DNA of 64,000 nucleotides. It comes from an uncultured Oscillospiraceae bacterium (lineage in GTDB: Bacteria > Bacillota > Clostridia > Oscillospirales > Oscillospiraceae). The stretch spans positions 186,001 to 250,000 of the forward strand of contig CALWVV010000001.1 of assembly GCA_944385035.1 (NCBI GenBank), in the 5' to 3' direction. Below are positions 52,096 to 60,377 of this stretch, piece after piece (within the stretch, counting starts at the first letter, position 1; each line of letters opens with the position of its first letter). The translations under genes and the position numbers were made by a program. Below the pieces are notes generated by a model. The model was not told the DNA's origin, made no database searches, and worked only from the letters and a program-made list of their open reading frames with translations.

Positions 52096-53382
52096 TCAGT
52101 TCCCCCTCAGCAGAGGCATGAGTTGGTTGCGGCAAATCCAGGCCCCGTTGTACTGGGTACGGGCCCGCGTCTTAGCCCGCAGACTGCGGTCCTCCCGCAT
52201 AAGGTTCACAATGATTCCGCCGTGCTCCTCATAATAGGCCTGCTCCGAGGGCACATATCGCTCATGGGTATCATAACCAAAGTTGCGCCCGTCCCACCGC
52301 ATGAAGTAGGCTCCCAGACTCTCTCCCAGCTCCTTCAGCGCGGGCACTGCCTCGTTGAGCACCAGGAAGTTTCCGCGGCTGGCCGCCTCCAGCACCGTCA
52401 GGCCAAAAGACTCGGAGTAAGAGGGGCAGATAAAGAGGTTGGACAAGCCAAACAACTCCAACACCCCCTTGCGGGGAAACCCCTGCTCATATCCCAGGTC
52501 AGAGGTAAAGACCATATCTCCCTCCTCCAGGCCAAATTTTCTTCCCTCCATTTGGATCATCTCTTTGTAAACTCTGCTGGGAATATCCGCACAGGGAAAA
52601 TCACAAAACACCATTTGGGTACGCTGTTCTGTTTTGCGCTGGATTGCCCCCGCCAATGCCGCCGCCTTTTCAAATCGTTTTCCCGGAGTAAGCCGTCCGG
52701 GGCAGACGGCCAGGATCTCCCCATGGAGCAGATCTATGCTGCCCGCCACCCGCTGAACGTCTTCACTAAGCACTTCCAAAAGCGGCAGACTGTTGTACAC
52801 CACTGCACAGTTTCCCTGTGGCACATCATATTGCCGCGCCAGAGCTTCTATCCCGGAACGGCTGGGATAGACAAAACAGGTATTGGGCATGGGGGTGAAA
52901 CGGGCAGAAAAAGGCTCCTCCATCTTTTGCGGCCGGTTTATAGGCAATGAATGGGTAAAAGCCAGGAATCTCACATTGGGCAAGGACGTTTGAGCCCGGC
53001 GAATTGCCACATTATGCACCAGGTGCCACCCCTGGTAGAGGATATCGTGCAGGATACACACATCCACATCCTGGAGATTCCGGACATAATCCCGTGCGAT
53101 GGTTTCCGCTTCCTGATAAAATCCCTCATGAACCGTGCCTGTAGGCGAGGAATAGTCGTGCCAGACGACGGGGACACCGCCGCAGGTGTTGGTGATCTTT
53201 ATCCACTCCAGCCTGGGGTCCCGAAAAATGCCCCAGCGCTCCTCATCCGGGCAGGTCTCACACACCAGGATTTTTACCTCTACCTGGGCTTCCAGCAGCA
53301 TTTTGATCTGATCCGCCACTACATTGACCAGAGAATAGGTGGTAGACAGGCCGGAAAACATGGTTAAAATGGCGACCTTCAT
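52096..53382 (-). CDS. Glycosyltransferase, GT-B fold (family 4-like)
   Basis: A 428-residue cytoplasmic glycosyltransferase. N-terminal half with MKVAILTMFSGLSTTYSLVNVVADQI, a mid region VVYNSLPL/LAVCPGRLTPGKRFEKAAALAGAI (nucleotide-sugar domain start, about 218-250), and the C-terminal donor motif SYSESFGLTVLEAASRG (about 322-338) with the conserved EX7E-type glutamates. No membrane segment. GGGAGG lies 8 nt before the ATG. It is the next gene downstream of the Thr-rich surface-type protein; O-glycosylation of that Thr tract is an attractive but unproven role. Confidence 0.87.
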   Translation of the reverse strand: MKVAILTMFSGLSTTYSLVNVVADQIKMLLEAQVEVKILVCETCPDEERWGIFRDPRLEWIKITNTCGGVPVVWHDYSSPTGTVHEGFYQEAETIARDYVRNLQDVDVCILHDILYQGWHLVHNVAIRRAQTSLPNVRFLAFTHSLPINRPQKMEEPFSARFTPMPNTCFVYPSRSGIEALARQYDVPQGNCAVVYNSLPLLEVLSEDVQRVAGSIDLLHGEILAVCPGRLTPGKRFEKAAALAGAIQRKTEQRTQMVFCDFPCADIPSRVYKEMIQMEGRKFGLEEGDMVFTSDLGYEQGFPRKGVLELFGLSNLFICPSYSESFGLTVLEAASRGNFLVLNEAVPALKELGESLGAYFMRWDGRNFGYDTHERYVPSEQAYYEEHGGIIVNLMREDRSLRAKTRARTQYNGAWICRNQLMPLLRGN

Positions 53383-53410
53383 AGCTAGCGCCTCCCTTTC
53401 CTGATGAAGT

Positions 53411-53442
53411 GGATGGCGCAGCAGAGCTCTGCTGCGCCATCC
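53411..53442. repeat. 32-bp perfect palindrome between glycosyltransferase and Thr-rich protein genes
   Basis: GGATGGCGCAGCAGAG is followed directly by its reverse complement. As RNA it forms a GC-rich hairpin just past the stop of the Thr-rich protein gene; without a T-run it may be an attenuator or RNA 3'-end stabiliser rather than a full terminator. Confidence 0.7.
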
Positions 53443-53448
53443 ATTTGT

Positions 53449-54744
53449 TTACTGGTTTTCTTCGCAGATGCAATCCTGGAACAGCGTAATTTTATCCGCC
53501 AAAATCATCTCAAGGCCAGAGATGGTGTTGACCATGGACTCCACCGACCGGTTGGCCTGCAAAACCGTCTCGGCTGTTACCTGCTCAAAGGAGAGGATCC
53601 TCTGCATCTTCTCACCCTCCGCGTTGAGGATATGAGACAGGGCAGCCTGCTCCAGGGCAACAGAGGTAAGCAGATCTGTAATGGCCTGCTGCCGGGGTAC
53701 CGGAACTTGCGTGGTGGTGGTCGAGGTCGTGGTACTTGAAGTGGTTGTGCTGGTCGTAGTGGTGGTACTGGTCGTCGTTGTCGTAGTCGTGGTAGTGGTA
53801 CTCGTAGTACTGGTTGTGGTGCTGGTTGTGGTAGTCGTGCTCGTGGTACTGGTCGTGGTGCTGGTTGTGGTAGTCGTGCTCGTGGTGCTGGTTGTAGTAC
53901 TGGTCGTACTCGACGTGGTTAAGAGGCAGGCCGTCGCTTCGGGCAGTTCCCCAATGAACAGCTCATTGTGGCTCTCCGCGTTTCCCGAATAGCTGTCAAA
54001 GATGATGTTGCCGTTGATCTGGCTGAATGTGGTGTTGGCAGCTGCAAAGGGAGCCAGCACAGAACCGTAAACGGCAGTCGTACTGTTGGACCAGGTCAAG
54101 GCCTGGGGGAAGTTCCACAAAATCCGGCGGGCATTTTCTCGGGTGGCCGTCACACCGTTGCGGAACATCTGGTAGCTGCCATACTGGATGGCTGTCCCAG
54201 CCACATTGATCAGGATGGTAGAACCCAGGGGCGCAATGATATTGATGCCATTTAGCTGGGCCAGAGACAGTCCGCTGCCATAAAGATTGCCGCTGTCCAG
54301 GGAAAATACGTTGAGCGCCTCATCCGTTCCGGTCAGATTCAGCTGTCCAAAGACCACCTGGCCTGTTGTGTTGGGCGCCAGCCCGGCCCAGAAGGCAGAG
54401 GCACACTTCAAATATTGCTCGGCGGCAAGAAAGTCGATGGGCGTTCCCGTAATCAGCTGCCCGTTGGGATTTCCCATGGTATAGCTGAGGATGGTACTGC
54501 CCGGATTGACCACCGTATTGCCGCTTGCATTGGAGCCGCCGGTCACATTGACCGTTCCATCCACCACAAAGGATGCATCTGTGTTGGCGGGAGGCATGGG
54601 GACAACGCCGGCACCAACGCCGTAATTGCTGAGGGTGGCATTGCCTCCCACCGCAACCCGGCCCTCTGCATCGGTGTTGCTCAGGCTCAAATTACCAAAG
54701 ACAAATACGTTATAATCATTGGCAATGCCAAAATTGATTGCCAT
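53449..54744 (-). CDS. Choice-of-anchor A domain protein with Ser/Thr-rich stalk
   Basis: A 431-residue protein. Residues 1-270 match the choice-of-anchor A beta-helix-like domain (FGIANDYNVFVFGNLSLSNTDAEGRVAVGGNATLSN, then NIIAPLGSTILINVAG, VYGSVLAPFAAANTTFSQINGNIIF). Residues about 276-345 are almost only Thr and Ser, a stalk likely to be O-glycosylated. Residues about 352-431 form a helical domain (AITDLLTSVALEQAALSHILNAEGEKMQ) shared with the next upstream gene. There is no signal peptide, LPxTG or membrane helix. This combination suggests a spore-coat/exosporium or other surface-layer protein placed by its C-terminal domain; inference only. AGGAGG before the ATG at 54744. Confidence 0.85.
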   Translation of the reverse strand: MAINFGIANDYNVFVFGNLSLSNTDAEGRVAVGGNATLSNYGVGAGVVPMPPANTDASFVVDGTVNVTGGSNASGNTVVNPGSTILSYTMGNPNGQLITGTPIDFLAAEQYLKCASAFWAGLAPNTTGQVVFGQLNLTGTDEALNVFSLDSGNLYGSGLSLAQLNGINIIAPLGSTILINVAGTAIQYGSYQMFRNGVTATRENARRILWNFPQALTWSNSTTAVYGSVLAPFAAANTTFSQINGNIIFDSYSGNAESHNELFIGELPEATACLLTTSSTTSTTTSTTSTTTTTSTTTSTTSTTTTTSTTTSTTSTTTTTTTTTTSTTTTTSTTTSSTTTSTTTTQVPVPRQQAITDLLTSVALEQAALSHILNAEGEKMQRILSFEQVTAETVLQANRSVESMVNTISGLEMILADKITLFQDCICEENQ

Positions 54745-54855
54745 ATTCAATCCTCCTATTGGAATTACACCCTCCTGGAAGTTCCGTTTCCAGGAGCAGG
54801 AACGGGTAGGGTCCGCTCCCTATGCATCCTATGCTGCACTGGCCGGACGGTACAC

Positions 54856-54882
54856 AAAAAAGCAGGGCTCCCAGAGGAGCCC
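54856..54882 (-). terminator. Terminator after the small C-domain protein gene
   Basis: GGGCTCC, loop CAGA, GGAGCCC (54865-54882) followed on the minus strand by GCTTTTTTG. It separates this gene from the Thr-rich protein gene downstream. Confidence 0.82.
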
Positions 54883-54896
54883 CACTGATTCCTTCT

Positions 54897-55187
54897 TTAT
54901 TCTTTTACCGAAGTGGACTTGCACAGGCAGCCCTCAAAGCTGGACAGTTTGGAGTGCAGGATCATTTCCAGCCGGGACACCGCGTTGACCATGGACTCCA
55001 CCGACTTGTTGGTGGCAAGCAGCACCTCCGGGGTCACATCGGGAAGGGCTACCATTTTCTGGATCTTTTCCCCCTCCGCATTGAGGATGTGGGACAGGGC
55101 GGTCTCCTCCAGCGCCACCGACTGAATAAGATCGGTAATGGCTTGGTCTCTGGTGGTCTCGCTGGCGGTAATGACAGGCATACCCAT
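54897..55187 (-). CDS. Small protein sharing the C-terminal domain of the Thr-rich protein
   Basis: A 96-residue protein made almost wholly of the helical domain found at the end of the neighbouring choice-of-anchor A protein: AITDLIQSVALEETALSHILNAEGEKIQ here against AITDLLTSVALEQAALSHILNAEGEKMQ there, and NKSVESMVNAVSRLEMIL against NRSVESMVNTISGLEMIL. Both end in a Cys-x-Cys (CLCK, CICE). The two presumably interact or share a docking partner. The ATG at 55187 has AAGGAG 11 nt upstream; an open frame continues upstream with RGEFSIEWWERQLNNKKG, so a longer form is conceivable. Confidence 0.8.
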   Translation of the reverse strand: MGMPVITASETTRDQAITDLIQSVALEETALSHILNAEGEKIQKMVALPDVTPEVLLATNKSVESMVNAVSRLEMILHSKLSSFEGCLCKSTSVKE

Positions 55188-55376
55188 AATAGGTGATTCT
55201 CCTTTTTTGTTATTGAGCTGGCGCTCCCACCATTCTATGCTGAACTCCCCCCGGCGACACACGCCATAATACTTCGTGTTCTCTCTGGGCATGATCCTCT
55301 GCGTCTTTTCCCGAATCCGTTCCATTTGCAGCATATTGTCACGGTTCCGGCAGCGCTTCCTGCTCACAATTCCAGT

Positions 55377-56414
55377 TCAAGCCAATGAAACTGCTACCTT
55401 GATCACCCCATCCTGCTTTTGTTCAAACAATTCATAGGCCTGGGCAATCTGTTTCAGCGGGTAAGTATGGGTAATCAAAGCAGTGGTATCCAGCTTCCCC
55501 TGTGCAATGAGCTGAAGAATTTCTTTGCCGTGGCAGCCGTCCACACCGCCTGTTTTAAAAATCAAATTCTTTCCGTACATCTCAGGCAGAGGCAGGATCT
55601 GTGGGCCGTCGTAAAGGGCAACCACCGTGACAATAGCGTTGGGGCGGGCACAGTCCCAGGCCATACGAAAGCTCTCCTCGTTCCCTGCCACCTCCAGCAC
55701 CACATCTGCCCCGCCGTGATCACTGTTGGCCAGCACAAACTCCTTTCCACCTTCCGGCCCAGTGGTCAGCACATCCGGATAGTGCTCGCGGACAAAGGCC
55801 AGCCGGCTCTCGTCCCGGTCACAGACGAGGATTCGTTTGGGCTGATGGAGACGCACACATTGCAGGGTACAAAGGCCCGTGGGCCCGGCACCGATGATCA
55901 GCACGGTGTCCTCACGGTGGATCTCAGAAATCTGTGCTGCCCAGTAACCCGTTGCCAGCACATCCCCCACCAACAAGGCCTGCATATCGCTGACCGAATC
56001 GGGAATCTTATCCAGCCCCTGGTCAGCATAAGGCACCCGGACATACTCGGCCTGTCCTCCGTCCATACGGCAGCCCAGCGCCCAGCCGCCGTTGGGATCG
56101 GTGCAGTTGTTGACCCAGCCGTGGGCACAGAAGAAACATGTGCCGCAGAAGGTCTCTACATTCACCGCCACCCGGTCGCCGGGCTTTACCGTCGTAACCT
56201 TGGCACCTATCTGCTCCACAACGCCTACCATCTCGTGCCCCACTGTGATACCGGGCACCGCACGGGGCACACTGCCGTGTTTGATGTGCAGGTCACTGGT
56301 GCAAATACTGGCCAGCGTTACCTTTACAATGGCATCCCGGTCATCCAAAAGCACCGGTTTTTGCTTCTCCATCAGTTGAAAATTCTCATGTCCCACATAG
56401 GTATAAGCTAACAT
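55377..56414 (-). CDS. Zinc-dependent alcohol dehydrogenase (MDR family)
   Basis: A 345-residue medium-chain dehydrogenase. Catalytic zinc ligands: Cys in SICTSDLH (about 37), GHE (about 58-60); structural zinc: CGTCFFCAHGWVNNC (about 89-103); NAD(P) motif GAGPTGLCTLQ (about 170-180). It most resembles sorbitol/threonine-type dehydrogenases, but the substrate is open. GGAAGGG before the ATG at 56414 sets the start. A LysR regulator is encoded directly upstream on the same strand, 56 bp away. Confidence 0.92.
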   Translation of the reverse strand: MLAYTYVGHENFQLMEKQKPVLLDDRDAIVKVTLASICTSDLHIKHGSVPRAVPGITVGHEMVGVVEQIGAKVTTVKPGDRVAVNVETFCGTCFFCAHGWVNNCTDPNGGWALGCRMDGGQAEYVRVPYADQGLDKIPDSVSDMQALLVGDVLATGYWAAQISEIHREDTVLIIGAGPTGLCTLQCVRLHQPKRILVCDRDESRLAFVREHYPDVLTTGPEGGKEFVLANSDHGGADVVLEVAGNEESFRMAWDCARPNAIVTVVALYDGPQILPLPEMYGKNLIFKTGGVDGCHGKEILQLIAQGKLDTTALITHTYPLKQIAQAYELFEQKQDGVIKVAVSLA

Positions 56415-56469
56415 ATCCAGCCCTTCCTTTTCTGTCTTTTCCCCAAAGGCTATGCTTTTTGTACTGCGC

Positions 56470-57393
56470 TTATAAAAAGGAACCGTCCAATTTTTTCTCT
56501 TGCTTCTCTGACCTCTGGCCACAGTGGGCCGCCACCTCCTGCATAAACGTAGACGCAGTTCCCAGCGGCGGACTCTGCTTATCCCACACAAGGACATACT
56601 CCACCTGCAGCTCCGGCTGAACAATGACCTTGGACCGGACCAGCGGATTATTGGTTTCAGTGGTCCGCGGAAAAATGCTGATTCCAACCCCCTGTTCTGA
56701 GAGAGCCACCGCATCCAAATAGTTGGACATCTCACACAGAATATCAGGTTCCGCATCAATGGCCCCAAACCACTGGATAATCGCTTGAATCCTGGACTTA
56801 CGCGACGGAACGATCAGCGGCTGCCCCACCAGGGCTTGCAGGGATACCTGATCTCCCGGCAGCTTGGCCAGAGGGTGATCACTGGGGATGATGGCCACCC
56901 ATGGCTCCTCGCCCACCGAAAATCCGGAGAGATGCTCCGTATCATAAGGCGCGGCAATCACGGCCAAATCCACCAATCCCTGGTTGAGCCGCAGAAGCAC
57001 ATCGTCACTGCTGCCGTTCCACAGATGATACCGGACCAGCGGATACTTTTTCCGAAATTCCGCGATCCATCTGGCCACTAAATAGGGGGCTCTTCCCTCC
57101 ACCAGGCCCAAATAGAGCGTTCCGGTCACTTCATTTTTCCGGGCCAAAATCTCCTGCCGCGTCTTTTCTGACAGATCCAGTATCTGCATGGCCCGCCGCA
57201 AAAGCAAAACACCGTCATCCGTGAGCTGCAGCTTTCTTTTTCCCCTGAGAAACAACGTGGTTCCCAAATCTTCTTCCAGCTTTTGGATCTGATAGCTCAG
57301 TGGCGGCTGGCTGATATTCAGCTTTTGTGCCGCATGGGTAATATTCAGCTCCTGCGCCACCGTCACAAAGTAGCGCAGCGTTCGAAGTTCCAT
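56470..57393 (-). CDS. LysR-family transcriptional regulator
   Basis: A 307-residue LTTR with N-terminal winged helix (MELRTLRYFVTVAQELNITHAAQKLNISQPPLSYQIQKLEEDLG) and a periplasmic-binding-like effector domain (about 90-300). It precedes the alcohol dehydrogenase in the same direction and probably activates it. GGGGGGAG lies 4 nt before the ATG; a promoter with TTGCAA-17-TATGAT lies directly upstream. Confidence 0.92.
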   Translation of the reverse strand: MELRTLRYFVTVAQELNITHAAQKLNISQPPLSYQIQKLEEDLGTTLFLRGKRKLQLTDDGVLLLRRAMQILDLSEKTRQEILARKNEVTGTLYLGLVEGRAPYLVARWIAEFRKKYPLVRYHLWNGSSDDVLLRLNQGLVDLAVIAAPYDTEHLSGFSVGEEPWVAIIPSDHPLAKLPGDQVSLQALVGQPLIVPSRKSRIQAIIQWFGAIDAEPDILCEMSNYLDAVALSEQGVGISIFPRTTETNNPLVRSKVIVQPELQVEYVLVWDKQSPPLGTASTFMQEVAAHCGQRSEKQEKKLDGSFL

Positions 57394-57412
57394 CTTTCTC
57401 CCCCCTTATTCT

Positions 57413-57441
57413 ATCATACAAAAAAAATATTATATTTGCAA
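57413..57441 (-). promoter_or_regulatory. Promoter of the LysR gene
   Basis: On the minus strand TTGCAA (57441-57436), 17-nt A/T-rich spacer, TATGAT (57418-57413). Confidence 0.75.
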
Positions 57442-57488
57442 TAACATATGTATTTTATCTTTTTGTGGTTTTGTGATACAATACTTTC

Positions 57489-57691
57489 ACTTCCAAAGGA
57501 AAACGGCAAACCAGCAGAATCAAGATTTTTACCGTGAAGTCGCTTTTCGCTCGTTGCGCGGACAGGTTCCATCCAAACCCGCCCGCTTTCCAGCATAATT
57601 CATTATGCGCCCTATTTTCTCCTCACAGGCCGGACCAACTCCAACCGGCAAGACAAGAGGCTAACCTAGATGGTTAGCCTCTTGTCTTTTT
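57489..57691 (+). ncRNA. Possible small RNA with intrinsic terminator
   Basis: The 580-bp gap 57394-57974 has no gene, but on the plus strand a TACAAT -10 (57477-57482, poor -35) is followed about 170 nt later by a very strong terminator: AAGACAAGAGGCTAACC (57650-57666) with 57672-57688 and a T-run. No frame with a ribosome site lies between. It may be a small RNA, or the tail of a decayed gene. The rest of the gap (57692-57900) shows nothing I can name. Confidence 0.45.
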
Positions 57692-57903
57692 CGTTCAAAC
57701 GGGAAAGAATTTTTTTAACTGCATTTTATTCCCAACTGGCTGCCCAACCGGTCAGTTGCAGCGGCAATGTCATCATCTGCATCGGGATGGTCACTCCCTC
57801 GTTGGATCCATTCCCAGTCGGTTTTAAATTTCCTCTTTGGCTGTGACAACGGAATTGATCTGCGTACCGCAATACAAGCCATGTTCCTTATCTTTTTGCT
57901 CTG

Positions 57904-57918
57904 TGTGATTTTATCACA
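57904..57918. promoter_or_regulatory. CRP/FNR-like palindrome before the ferredoxin cassette
   Basis: TGTGATTTTATCACA has perfect half-sites but a 5-bp rather than 6-bp centre. A TATGAT -10 lies at 57936-57941, so the site would sit near -37, an activator-like position. Confidence 0.45.
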
Positions 57919-57974
57919 GTGCCGCTCATACTGTTTATGATATCATCCAAACACAAACATCAGGGAGGCATTGT

Positions 57975-58184
57975 ATGACATTGGAAAAGAAGCGGCGCAA
58001 GGCCGTGGTAGATCGCTCGGCCTGCGTGGCCTGTGGGTGCTGTGTAAAGGTCTGTCCCCTGCAGGCCATCCAAATTGTCCGGGGCATCACGGCCCAGGTC
58101 GATACGGAAACATGCGTGGGCTGCGGCCGCTGTGCCAAAGAATGCCCTGCCAGCGTCATTGAGATCCGGGAGGTAGAGGCATGA
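57975..58184 (+). CDS. 2[4Fe-4S] ferredoxin
   Basis: A 69-residue electron carrier with two cluster motifs, CVACGCCVKVCP (about 17-28) and CVGCGRCAKECP (about 47-58). GGGAGG lies 6 nt before the ATG. Its stop overlaps the start of the membrane 4Fe-4S protein by 4 bp, so the two are coupled and should work as a soluble/membrane electron-transfer pair. Confidence 0.93.
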   Translation: MTLEKKRRKAVVDRSACVACGCCVKVCPLQAIQIVRGITAQVDTETCVGCGRCAKECPASVIEIREVEA

Positions 58185-58759
58185 AAAAGCATTGGTACGA
58201 CTACCTGTGGATTGCATCGCTGCTGTATCTTCTCTTAGGCTTTTTCAATATTCTGTTTGCCTGGCTGGGGCTGCTGTGCTTTTTTATCCCGCTGCTCATT
58301 TCCGTATTCGGTGGGACGAAAGGGTACTGCAACCGCTACTGCGGCCGGGGACAGCTCTTTGGCCTGCTGGGCGGTCGCTTTGGTCTGTCCAGAAGGAAGG
58401 ACATCCCCCGTTGGATGAAAAGCAAGGCCTTTCGCTATGGCTTTCTCATCTTTTTCTTCGTCATGTTCTTTTTGATGCTGTGGAATACATACCTGGTGTT
58501 CGCCGGGGCTCAGGATCTGAAGCAGGCCGTCACTCTGCTGTGGACCTTTCAGCTTCCCTGGCACTGGGCTTACCACGGAACCTTGTTCCATCCCGGTGTG
58601 GCCCAATTTGCCTTTGGGTTCTACAGCGTCATGCTCACCTCCACCCTGCTGGGGCTTGTGACCATGGTGCTTTTTAAGCCCCGCAGCTGGTGCGTTTACT
58701 GTCCCATGGGCACCATGACACAGCTCATCTGCAAAGCCAAAAACGGAACAAACCCATAA
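58181..58759 (+). CDS. Membrane 4Fe-4S binding protein (NosR/NapH-like)
   Basis: A 192-residue membrane protein with about five helices and cysteine groups YCNRYC (about 49-54) and WCVYCP (about 170-175), reminiscent of the NosR/NapH membrane module that moves electrons between quinone or flavin and ferredoxins. The typical CxxxCP ferredoxin domains are missing; the adjacent small ferredoxin may replace them. Third partner is the DUF6132 gene. The redox target is not known. Confidence 0.8.
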   Translation: MKKHWYDYLWIASLLYLLLGFFNILFAWLGLLCFFIPLLISVFGGTKGYCNRYCGRGQLFGLLGGRFGLSRRKDIPRWMKSKAFRYGFLIFFFVMFFLMLWNTYLVFAGAQDLKQAVTLLWTFQLPWHWAYHGTLFHPGVAQFAFGFYSVMLTSTLLGLVTMVLFKPRSWCVYCPMGTMTQLICKAKNGTNP

Positions 58760-58873
58760 ACCATTGGACCCGCCGCCGGAGAATGGCCCCCGCACCTCAT
58801 TTGCGTGATCTGATCACAGAATCGAACCAGACATTTGGATATACTAAGACAAACAACAGAAAGGAGCGGACCG

Positions 58874-59092
58874 ATGATGAAGGAACGCATGAAAAAATGG
58901 CTGCGTCCAGTCCTGTTTACCCTGGGCGGCGCACTGGCGGGTCTCATTTACTACAAGCTGGTAGGCTGTTCCACCGGGTCCTGCGTCATTACCTCCAGTC
59001 CCGTAAGCTCCATGCTGTACATGGGTCTTGTCGGATGGCTGTTGTCCGGCGCATTTGGCTCGGGCTGCTGTGGAGGAAGCTGCAAACGATAA
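58874..59092 (+). CDS. DUF6132-family small membrane protein
   Basis: A 72-residue protein with two hydrophobic helices (about 10-28 and 45-62), GCSTGSCVITSSPVSS between them, and a Cys-rich C-terminus (CCGGSC). This matches the DUF6132 pattern. AAAGGAG is 7 nt before the ATG at 58874. It probably binds a metal or takes part in thiol/sulfur redox near the membrane 4Fe-4S protein; the biochemical role is unknown. Confidence 0.8.
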   Translation: MMKERMKKWLRPVLFTLGGALAGLIYYKLVGCSTGSCVITSSPVSSMLYMGLVGWLLSGAFGSGCCGGSCKR

Positions 59093-59094
59093 CC

Positions 59095-59127
59095 AAACCG
59101 GCCGCAGGGGATCCCTGCGGCCGGTTT
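59095..59127 (+). terminator. Terminator of the ferredoxin/DUF6132 cassette
   Basis: AAACCGGCCGCAGGG (59095-59109), loop GAT, complementary arm 59113-59127, then T residues. Confidence 0.9.
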
Positions 59128-59214
59128 TATCCTCCATGGAAGAAATCTCTTCCCCTCATTGTCAGATGGTGCCATTCATGCTATGATGGAGCTATTCTGT
59201 AAGGAGGTGTTCCC

Positions 59215-59565
59215 ATGCCCCGTACTGATGTCACACAGATGCCTTTTGCCAAGCTCTACCCCCTATTGGTACAGAAGGCCGAGAAAAAGGGCCGCACACG
59301 GGAAGAAGTAGATCAGGTGACCGCCTGGCTCACTGGATACACTGCCGAGGACATTGCCCGCCTGGAACAGTCCGACACCAGCTACGGTGACTTTTTCCGC
59401 CGTGCCCCCGCCATGAATCCCAACCGCACGCTCATTACCGGGAGGATCTGCGGGCTCCGGGTGGAAGAGATCGAGGACCCTCTGATGCGGGATATACGGT
59501 ATTTGGATAAGCTGGTGGACGAACTGGCCAAGGGAAAGGCTATGGACCAAATTTTAAGAAAATAA
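59215..59565 (+). CDS. DUF2200 domain protein
   Basis: A 116-residue protein that fits DUF2200 along its length: MPFAKLYPLLVQKAEKKGRTREEVDQVTAWLTGYT, then MNPNRTLITGRICGLRVEEIEDPLMRDIRYLDKLVDELAKGK. The family is widespread in Firmicutes and has no known function. AAGGAGG is 7 nt before the ATG. Monocistronic; an inverted repeat lies 33 bp past its stop. Confidence 0.9.
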   Translation: MPRTDVTQMPFAKLYPLLVQKAEKKGRTREEVDQVTAWLTGYTAEDIARLEQSDTSYGDFFRRAPAMNPNRTLITGRICGLRVEEIEDPLMRDIRYLDKLVDELAKGKAMDQILRK

Positions 59566-59597
59566 TGGCTGCCTGCCAGGCGGCCCACGGAGTAAAA

Positions 59598-59644
59598 TCC
59601 CCCGATTCTCTGCTGACACATCGTCAAAGCACAGAATCGGGGGA
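59598..59644. terminator. Inverted repeat downstream of the DUF2200 gene
   Basis: TCCCCCGATTCT (59598-59609) pairs with AGAATCGGGGGA (59633-59644); 23-nt loop, then TGTTTTATG. A likely though not classic terminator. Confidence 0.6.
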
Positions 59645-59711
59645 ATGTTTTATGATCCCGCTTTCTAGGCCTTTGCACAAACACCTGCATAGCCCCCACG
59701 GTTCAGAGGGC

Positions 59712-60161
59712 TCACAGCTGTCCCTTCCATACCCGTGCCAGGATGTCCTTGAGCACTAACAGGGCATCGGTATTGTTATAGCCGTAGTCTACCCGCAATT
59801 GGGTGAGCATTTCCCGCAGAGCAGGGGCGTAGTCGCCCATCCGCACGGTTTTATGGTAGGTGGCCAGCACCGGATATTTCTTGCTCCACACCTTGTTCCA
59901 GTCGATCCGGGCCTGGGCCTCGTCGCTCACACTTTCGATCATCTGCTGGGCCTGCTGTTCGTCAAAATCATACTCGATGAGCTCGTCCAGCGTCATGTGA
60001 TAGAGCATAGCCAGCCCCTTTGACTGGCGGATGTCGGGCAGGGTCTCATTGGTCTCCCATTTGGAAATGGTCTGGCGGCTGACCCCAAGCTTTTCCGCTA
60101 CATTTTCCTGTGAAAGTCCGCTCTTTTTCCGGGCATGGTACAAGCTGCTTCTCAAACTCAT
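59712..60161 (-). CDS. XRE-family helix-turn-helix regulator
   Basis: A 149-residue DNA-binding protein with an N-terminal Cro/C1 domain (ARKKSGLSQENVAEKLGVSRQTISKWETNETLPDI, about 10-45) and a helical C-terminal part without recognised domain. AGGAGG is 8 nt before the ATG at 60161, preferred over one 60 nt upstream. A TATAAT -10 is at 60196-60201 (minus strand). Target unknown. Confidence 0.88.
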   Translation of the reverse strand: MSLRSSLYHARKKSGLSQENVAEKLGVSRQTISKWETNETLPDIRQSKGLAMLYHMTLDELIEYDFDEQQAQQMIESVSDEAQARIDWNKVWSKKYPVLATYHKTVRMGDYAPALREMLTQLRVDYGYNNTDALLVLKDILARVWKGQL

Positions 60162-60377
60162 GGCAGTATCCTCCTGACTGTGAACGTTTGGCCCTATTAT
60201 ACCGCCTGGGTCATCAAACATCCACCAAGGAAAGCGGACACTTTCGCCCGCTTTCCTGACAGTTTTTGTGCTGGACTCTTTTTATGGCAGATGGCACACT
60301 CCATCACTTCATCTTCCACCTGGTACTCCAGAGCACTTTTTAGATCATACACTCTCCCATTTACCGTTGCTCTCCTA

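Noticed and set aside
53681-53992. A Val-only plus-strand frame over the Thr-rich tract
   Set aside because: It is simply the reverse complement of ACN codon repeats; the minus-strand protein has domains on both sides.
55188-55367. A longer form of the small C-domain protein starting 60 codons upstream
   Set aside because: The AAGGAG site supports the ATG at 55187; the upstream frame lacks a ribosome site, though part of it looks protein-like, so it is mentioned in the gene entry only.
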